This document shows, in pieces, positions 59,824-64,000 of a DNA stretch of 64,000 nucleotides. Position 1 is the first letter of the stretch. Each line of letters starts with the position of its first letter. The stretch lies in NCBI GenBank assembly GCA_023425025.1, contig JAFADG010000061.1:1-64000 (forward strand). Direction: 5' to 3'. The notes beneath the pieces were generated by a model, which saw nothing but the letters and a program-made list of their open reading frames with translations, was not told the DNA's origin and made no database searches. The position numbers and the translations under genes were made by a program. The stretch is from Bacillota bacterium. GTDB taxonomy: Bacteria; Bacillota; Clostridia; Christensenellales; Aristaeellaceae.

Positions 59824-60879
59824 TTGAGCATAGTAAAAAGACCCTTCGGCGTGATGCCGGATGGACAAGCCGTAGAACAGTATGTTTTGACCAACCGCAA
59901 AGGGGCCAGCGTCAGCATCATCACCTTTGGCGGCATCATTTCCTCCATCCAGGTTCCGGACAGGGCCGGCAAGCTGGGTGAAGTGACCCTGGGTTATGAC
60001 GAATTGCCGCCCTACCTGCATAAGAACGGCGGCCTTGGCGCCCTGATCGGCAGGTTTGGCAACCGCATTGCCAAGGGCCGCTTTACGCTGGATGGCGCAA
60101 CCTATCAATTGGCCCTGACCAACGGCAAAAACCACCTGCACGGCGGCGTGGTGGGCTTTGGCGTACAGGTATGGGCAGCCACCCCGGAAGAAGGAGACGG
60201 CAAGGACAAGCTGCATTTGCATTTGGTCAGCCCTGACGGCCAGGAGAATTATCCTGGAACCCTGACGGTGGATGTGACCTACGGCTTCAACGATGATAAT
60301 GAGCTGTCCATCGCGTACAAGGCCGTTACGGACAAGCCCACCGTGCTGAACCTTACCAACCACGCCTATTTCAACCTGGCCGGCGACGATGGCCGCACGG
60401 TCGTGGATCATGAATTGACGCTGTATGCCGACGGTATTACCGAAACAGACGAAAGTCTGATTCCCACCGGAAGGATTCTGCCCGTGGACGGCACCGCCTT
60501 CGACTTCCGCAAGCCCCGCGTTATCGGCGAGGGTTTGAAGGCCGGCGAAAATGATATCAACATCCAGTATGGCTTGGGCTATGACCACAACTTTATCCTG
60601 GGCGCGCCGTTCGTTATGAAAAAGTGCGCCGTTTTGAAGGATCCGTCTTCCGGCAGAGTCATGGAAGTGTACACGGACCAGCCGGCCGTGCAGGTCTACA
60701 GCGCCAACCAGCAGGGCATCCCCGGCCGCAACGGCGCCTATTGGGGAAAGCGCTGCGCCCTGTGCCTGGAAACGCAGCACTATCCCGATGCGCCCAATCA
60801 CGAGCATTTCCCAAGCACCGTGCTCCGCCCCGGCGAAGTATGGAGCAGCACCACGGTCTACGCGTTCAAAGCGGAATAA
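59824..60879 (+). CDS. galM: Aldose 1-epimerase (mutarotase)
   Basis: 351 residues. It interconverts alpha and beta anomers of aldoses such as galactose. Visible are YVLTNRKGASVSIITFGGII, the LIGRFGNRIAKGRFTL segment, LTNHAYFNLAGDDGRTVVDH with the catalytic His, and the C-terminal FCLET-type CALCLETQHYPDAPNHEHFP with the catalytic Glu. The TTG start at 59824 follows GGGAGG; an upstream ATG at 59779 overlaps the promoter -10 box and cannot be used from it. A terminator follows. Confidence 0.95.
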   Translation: MSIVKRPFGVMPDGQAVEQYVLTNRKGASVSIITFGGIISSIQVPDRAGKLGEVTLGYDELPPYLHKNGGLGALIGRFGNRIAKGRFTLDGATYQLALTNGKNHLHGGVVGFGVQVWAATPEEGDGKDKLHLHLVSPDGQENYPGTLTVDVTYGFNDDNELSIAYKAVTDKPTVLNLTNHAYFNLAGDDGRTVVDHELTLYADGITETDESLIPTGRILPVDGTAFDFRKPRVIGEGLKAGENDINIQYGLGYDHNFILGAPFVMKKCAVLKDPSSGRVMEVYTDQPAVQVYSANQQGIPGRNGAYWGKRCALCLETQHYPDAPNHEHFPSTVLRPGEVWSSTTVYAFKAE

Positions 60880-60888
60880 AGTACATGC

Positions 60889-60922
60889 AAAAGGCGGCGG
60901 GGTTTAAGCCCCGCCGCCTTTT
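60889..60922 (+). terminator. Terminator after galM
   Basis: AAAAGGCGGCGGGG and CCCCGCCGCCTTTT perfect arms with a TTTAAG loop. Being symmetrical, it can also end the convergent germination operon. Confidence 0.9.
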
Positions 60923-60925
60923 GCG

Positions 60926-62374
60926 TTACACCTTTGTCCTGGTCTTGTCCTTGTCTTTCAAATACTTCGGCCTCAAAGGGGAAAAGGAAATGTTGAACAT
61001 GAGGCTGCGAAGAAAATCGTACCAATTAAAAGGCGCAAAAGGCGCAAGATACGGTACCCCAAAGCTTTCAATAGAAACCAAATGAACCAGCAGCAGGCAC
61101 AGGAAAAGGATCAGCCCGTAAAACCCGAGAAAGCCCGTGCTGATCAGCGCGAACATTTTCAGTATCCGGAATGGATTGATCAGCGTGAAGTCCGGTATGA
61201 CGAAGGATGCCAGGAGGGACGCGGATACGATGATCAACAGCAGCGGGCTGAAGATGCCCGCTGCAATGGCCGCCTGGCCGATCACAATGGCGCTGACGAT
61301 ACCTACGGCGGAACCGATCTGTTTGGGAACCCGCAGCAGCGCTTCCCGCAGCAGCTCCACAACCGTCTCCAGCAGCAGCGCGCCCAGGACAGGCGAAAAA
61401 GGCACCCTGGCCCGCATTTCCGCCAGGTCCAGCACATATTGGCTGGGCAGCGCATCGATGTGAAAGGAGGAAATCGCCACATAATAACTGGACGCCGTCA
61501 GCGCAAAGAACAATGACAGGTACCGGATGGACCGCATGAACAGCCCAAAGTACATATTGTCATACCGGTCGTCGCAGGAGTGAAAAAACTCGGCAAACAC
61601 CTTCGGGGCCGACAGGGCAATGCCGCTCCCCTCCGCCAAAATAATTACCTTGCCTTCCATCAGCATGTGGCAGGCCATATCCGACCGCTCCACCACACCC
61701 ATCTGCGGCAAAAAGCGCCATTTGCTGCTCTGCAAAAACACCTCCAATTCCCCTGTGTCGCACACCGCATCCACATCGATCGCTTTCAGCCGCTGATCCA
61801 TCAGCTCCACGACCGTGTCACGGGCAATATCCTCAATATACAAAACGGCCACATCTGTTTGGGAACGCCTGCCCACCCGGTAATGGCGGATGCGAAGCTT
61901 TGGATCCTTCACACGGTAGCGGACCAGGGAAAGGTTCGTGCTCATGTTTTCCACAAAACAGTCCCTTGGCCCCCGCAGCGTATACTGCACCTGGGGATCG
62001 GCTATGGCCCGGTGGGCGACGCTTTTGAGATCAACGACGATATACTCCGCGTCCCAGGAGAGCAGCACGACAGCCATGCCGCGCAGCACGGCATCCGCCG
62101 CCGCCTGCTCGTCGGATTCCAAGCGGCATTCGCCGGCGTACAGAATATTCTCCATGACCTCCCTGGCCCGAATGGCCGTAAGGCCCGGTTTGCGCCTGGA
62201 AAAACAAAGCACCAGCGGCTTGATGATCTCGTCGGACACCGCCGCCAGATTCACCATATGCTTGACGTACAGCACATAAAGCGTACCGCCTTCAAACGGG
62301 ATGGTACGCCTGGTCAGCACAAATCCCTCCGATTCCAGGCGCTTGAGTATCGATTCGATTTTCCCTGCGCGCAT
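60926..62374 (-). CDS. Spore germination receptor, GerA-type A subunit
   Basis: 482 residues. The soluble N-terminal half (1-270) contains ECRLESDEQAAADAVLRGMA and the conserved NTD end EGSGIALSAPKVFAEFFHSC. Then come four or five membrane helices with MRARVPFSPVLGALLLETVV ELLREA, a stretch typical of GerAA/GerBA proteins. With the B and C subunits it senses germinants at the spore inner membrane. It starts two bases after the GerC-type gene ends, behind AAAGGAC, and is last in the operon. Confidence 0.93.
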   Translation of the reverse strand: MRAGKIESILKRLESEGFVLTRRTIPFEGGTLYVLYVKHMVNLAAVSDEIIKPLVLCFSRRKPGLTAIRAREVMENILYAGECRLESDEQAAADAVLRGMAVVLLSWDAEYIVVDLKSVAHRAIADPQVQYTLRGPRDCFVENMSTNLSLVRYRVKDPKLRIRHYRVGRRSQTDVAVLYIEDIARDTVVELMDQRLKAIDVDAVCDTGELEVFLQSSKWRFLPQMGVVERSDMACHMLMEGKVIILAEGSGIALSAPKVFAEFFHSCDDRYDNMYFGLFMRSIRYLSLFFALTASSYYVAISSFHIDALPSQYVLDLAEMRARVPFSPVLGALLLETVVELLREALLRVPKQIGSAVGIVSAIVIGQAAIAAGIFSPLLLIIVSASLLASFVIPDFTLINPFRILKMFALISTGFLGFYGLILFLCLLLVHLVSIESFGVPYLAPFAPFNWYDFLRSLMFNISFSPLRPKYLKDKDKTRTKV

Positions 62375-62376
62375 GC

Positions 62377-63513
62377 TTATTCCGTCCTTTTGCCTGCCGG
62401 CGGCTCCATATCCATTTTATCGGCGGAAACAAGATCGATCTTCAAATCCGTCTGTATGGAAGCGCCGGGATATTCGGTGATCCAATCCAACGTTTCATAC
62501 GCATCCGGATATGAAAGGCGGAAGGATTCGCAAAAATTGAGATAGTCGCATTGAAAGGTATGCTGGGATTGGGCGATGGCGCCGTCCACATCCGTCTTGA
62601 GCATAAGCGCCAATTGCTCGGTGAGCTCCTGCTTCACCTGCTCTGTAAGGGGGAATGACCGGACCTCGCTTAAGTACAGCGCCACCGCCTGAAATTTGAG
62701 CTGGACACCAAAACGAATGCCTTCCTGTGTGTACGATACGGCAATCTTCCTGTCCGTTCCGCTTACTTTCAGGGTGGCAAACCCTCCGCTGTATGGCACC
62801 CGGTATATCCAGACGGGCTTTTGCGCCAAAAGGTAGACCATCCCCCGGGATTCCTCCACCGGGATATAGCCGATGCAGTTGGCATCCTTGAAGACGGAGT
62901 AGCCCTTCACCGCCAGCTGACTGTTCACAAGACCGATGCAATGGACAACAAATCCCCTTTGATTGAGAATGTCCTCCACATAGCTTGCGGTGCTTTGCGC
63001 ATACGTGCGGCCGCTGCTTTCCAGGGTCGCCAGCATTTCATCCGCCGCAAATCCCCCGGGCGACGTCGTTTCGTTTTCAAAACGGATCAGCTCTTCCGGC
63101 CTTTCCCGGGTGGTGGTCAGAACAATCTTCTGCCGGTAGGTAAAATCCTCCCTCAGGCGGAACAGATATTCGGCCAGATCGTTCATGGCGGCATCCTGCG
63201 TGATGACCAGCGTGCGAACGGTGCCAAGGTACAGCGGTTTTTCCAGTTGGGTCTCCAGGCTGTCACGGGCCAGGACAAATGTCGGCCCGGTTCCCACCAG
63301 GTAAACGTTTTGCGGCTTGTTCCCGCCGCTCCCGGAGCCGCTTGGCATAATGGTCGGCACTTCCACCGTAAAGGAAAAATTGCCATCCCGCTTGTCCAAT
63401 ATCACCATGCTGGCCAAATCCAGGTCGTTGATTTCAATGGAATCCCAGCATCCGGTGACAAGCAGGCCGGATATAAGGAGCAAAGCCGCCAGCCTAGCGC
63501 GTTTTCTGGCCAA
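62377..63513 (-). CDS. Spore germination lipoprotein, Ger(x)C family
   Basis: 378 residues from a TTG start. The N terminus is a lipoprotein signal with lipobox LLVTGCWDS, followed at once by the family's WDSIEINDLDLASMVILD. The C-terminal domain ends near FRLSYPDAYETLDWITEYPG. GerC-type subunits anchor on the outer face of the spore inner membrane and complete the receptor. The TTG follows GTGAGG. Its first 20 bases overlap the end of the GerB-type gene. Confidence 0.93.
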   Translation of the reverse strand: MARKRARLAALLLISGLLVTGCWDSIEINDLDLASMVILDKRDGNFSFTVEVPTIMPSGSGSGGNKPQNVYLVGTGPTFVLARDSLETQLEKPLYLGTVRTLVITQDAAMNDLAEYLFRLREDFTYRQKIVLTTTRERPEELIRFENETTSPGGFAADEMLATLESSGRTYAQSTASYVEDILNQRGFVVHCIGLVNSQLAVKGYSVFKDANCIGYIPVEESRGMVYLLAQKPVWIYRVPYSGGFATLKVSGTDRKIAVSYTQEGIRFGVQLKFQAVALYLSEVRSFPLTEQVKQELTEQLALMLKTDVDGAIAQSQHTFQCDYLNFCESFRLSYPDAYETLDWITEYPGASIQTDLKIDLVSADKMDMEPPAGKRTE

Positions 63514-64000
63514 GATGCCTCACCCCCGCAATCACCGTAAGCAGGACCGGCAGCAAGAACGCTGCAGGCAGACCCAGCATGGGAATCGCCTTTCCAAAGA
63601 ACTCATCGGCATTTTTCAGGCCCATGGAAACAAGGCACAAAACCATAATCAGGATTCCCAGAAAAAAGACGACCACCCTTCTGTTGACCTTGGGCATAAA
63701 CCTGCAGGTGTATTCCGTCAGCGCCAGATACACACCGCTGACGCCGGCGATCAGGCCTGCAAACCCAACGGTCAGATACAGGATGTCAAACCGTTCCAAA
63801 ATGGGATTGTCGATCAGCTTGATGGCCTCAATCAACGCATAGCTGTAATTTTGTATGTCACGCATCCCCAGCATCATGATGCAGGTTTCCACCACCAGCA
63901 CATAGAAAAAACCGACATACACGACGGAAAGAAGGGCAGTGAGCATTTTCCGCTTTCCCTTTTCATGGGACATGGGCAGCGCCGTAAATATCTCAATGCC
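63494..64000 (-). CDS. Spore germination permease, GerB/GerAB family (5' end outside window)
   Basis: The frame stays open to the window edge: nine codons (GIEIFTALP) precede the first internal ATG at 63973, so that ATG is not the true start. About 169 C-terminal residues are visible, with four hydrophobic helices (for example LLSVVYVGFFYVLVVETCIM and VVVFFLGILIMVLCLVSMGL), typical of the APC-type permease subunit. It is the first of the three visible germination genes, in the order B-C-A. Confidence 0.88.
   Translation of the reverse strand, partial: GIEIFTALPMSHEKGKRKMLTALLSVVYVGFFYVLVVETCIMMLGMRDIQNYSYALIEAIKLIDNPILERFDILYLTVGFAGLIAGVSGVYLALTEYTCRFMPKVNRRVVVFFLGILIMVLCLVSMGLKNADEFFGKAIPMLGLPAAFLLPVLLTVIAGVRHLGQKTR

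Overview
The window reads as a chromosomal segment of a high-GC, endospore-forming Clostridia (Bacillota). The evidence is a GerB-GerC-GerA germinant receptor operon, a YlbJ-type sporulation membrane protein, the secA-prfB and remB-gyrB-gyrA orders, strong AGGAGG ribosome binding sites, frequent TTG/GTG starts, and consensus sigma-A promoters. I cannot name the species. No phage, transposase, CRISPR array, rRNA or tRNA gene was found.

Layout. 1-2.6 kb: acyl-CoA ligase and XRE-cupin regulator behind a T-box-like attenuator. 2.7-5.4 kb: ECF sigma factor, anti-sigma/DUF4349 fusion and SIMPL protein. 5.7-8.7 kb: argG-argH behind a promoter overlapped by an ARG box. 8.8-9.9 kb: two tandem isochorismatase-family hydrolases. 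10-13.5 kb: ruvC-ruvA-ruvB-queA, with a short duplicated queA start. 13.7-17.6 kb: ChrA-type transporter, small membrane protein, APH-fold kinase and split ThrE exporter. 17.6-20.5 kb: a divergent pair of secreted envelope proteins. 20.6-25.7 kb: ylbJ-like, secA and prfB with a +1 frameshift. 25.8-29.5 kb: DUF1461 protein, tsaD, nucleotidyltransferase-fold protein and an XRE/DUF2178 pair. 29.5-33.7 kb (minus): AEC and EamA transporters and mnmG. 33.9-38.7 kb: remB-gyrB-gyrA. 39.1-40.7 kb: three tandem GNAT acetyltransferases. 40.8-43.2 kb: MATE transporter and an AT-rich patch with a DUF3892 gene. 43.2-46.7 kb (minus): glnS and gltX. 47-50.8 kb: alkaline phosphatase, YibE/F protein, AraC regulator. 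51-58.2 kb (minus): glycosyltransferase, then surE-rpiR-flavoprotein-exonuclease-nucleoside kinase. 58.4-60.9 kb: an unrecognised two-domain protein and galM. 60.9-64 kb (minus): gerA-type operon, cut by the window edge.

Most genes are housekeeping. The less ordinary content lies between genes: at least three families of palindromic repeats; a roughly 170-200 base five-hairpin element, present twice in the same orientation directly after a stop codon (secA/prfB and glnS/gltX), whose helices differ by compensatory changes; a T-box-like leader; and an isolated promoter-terminator pair in the AT-rich patch. prfB has its programmed frameshift at a UAA codon rather than the usual UGA.
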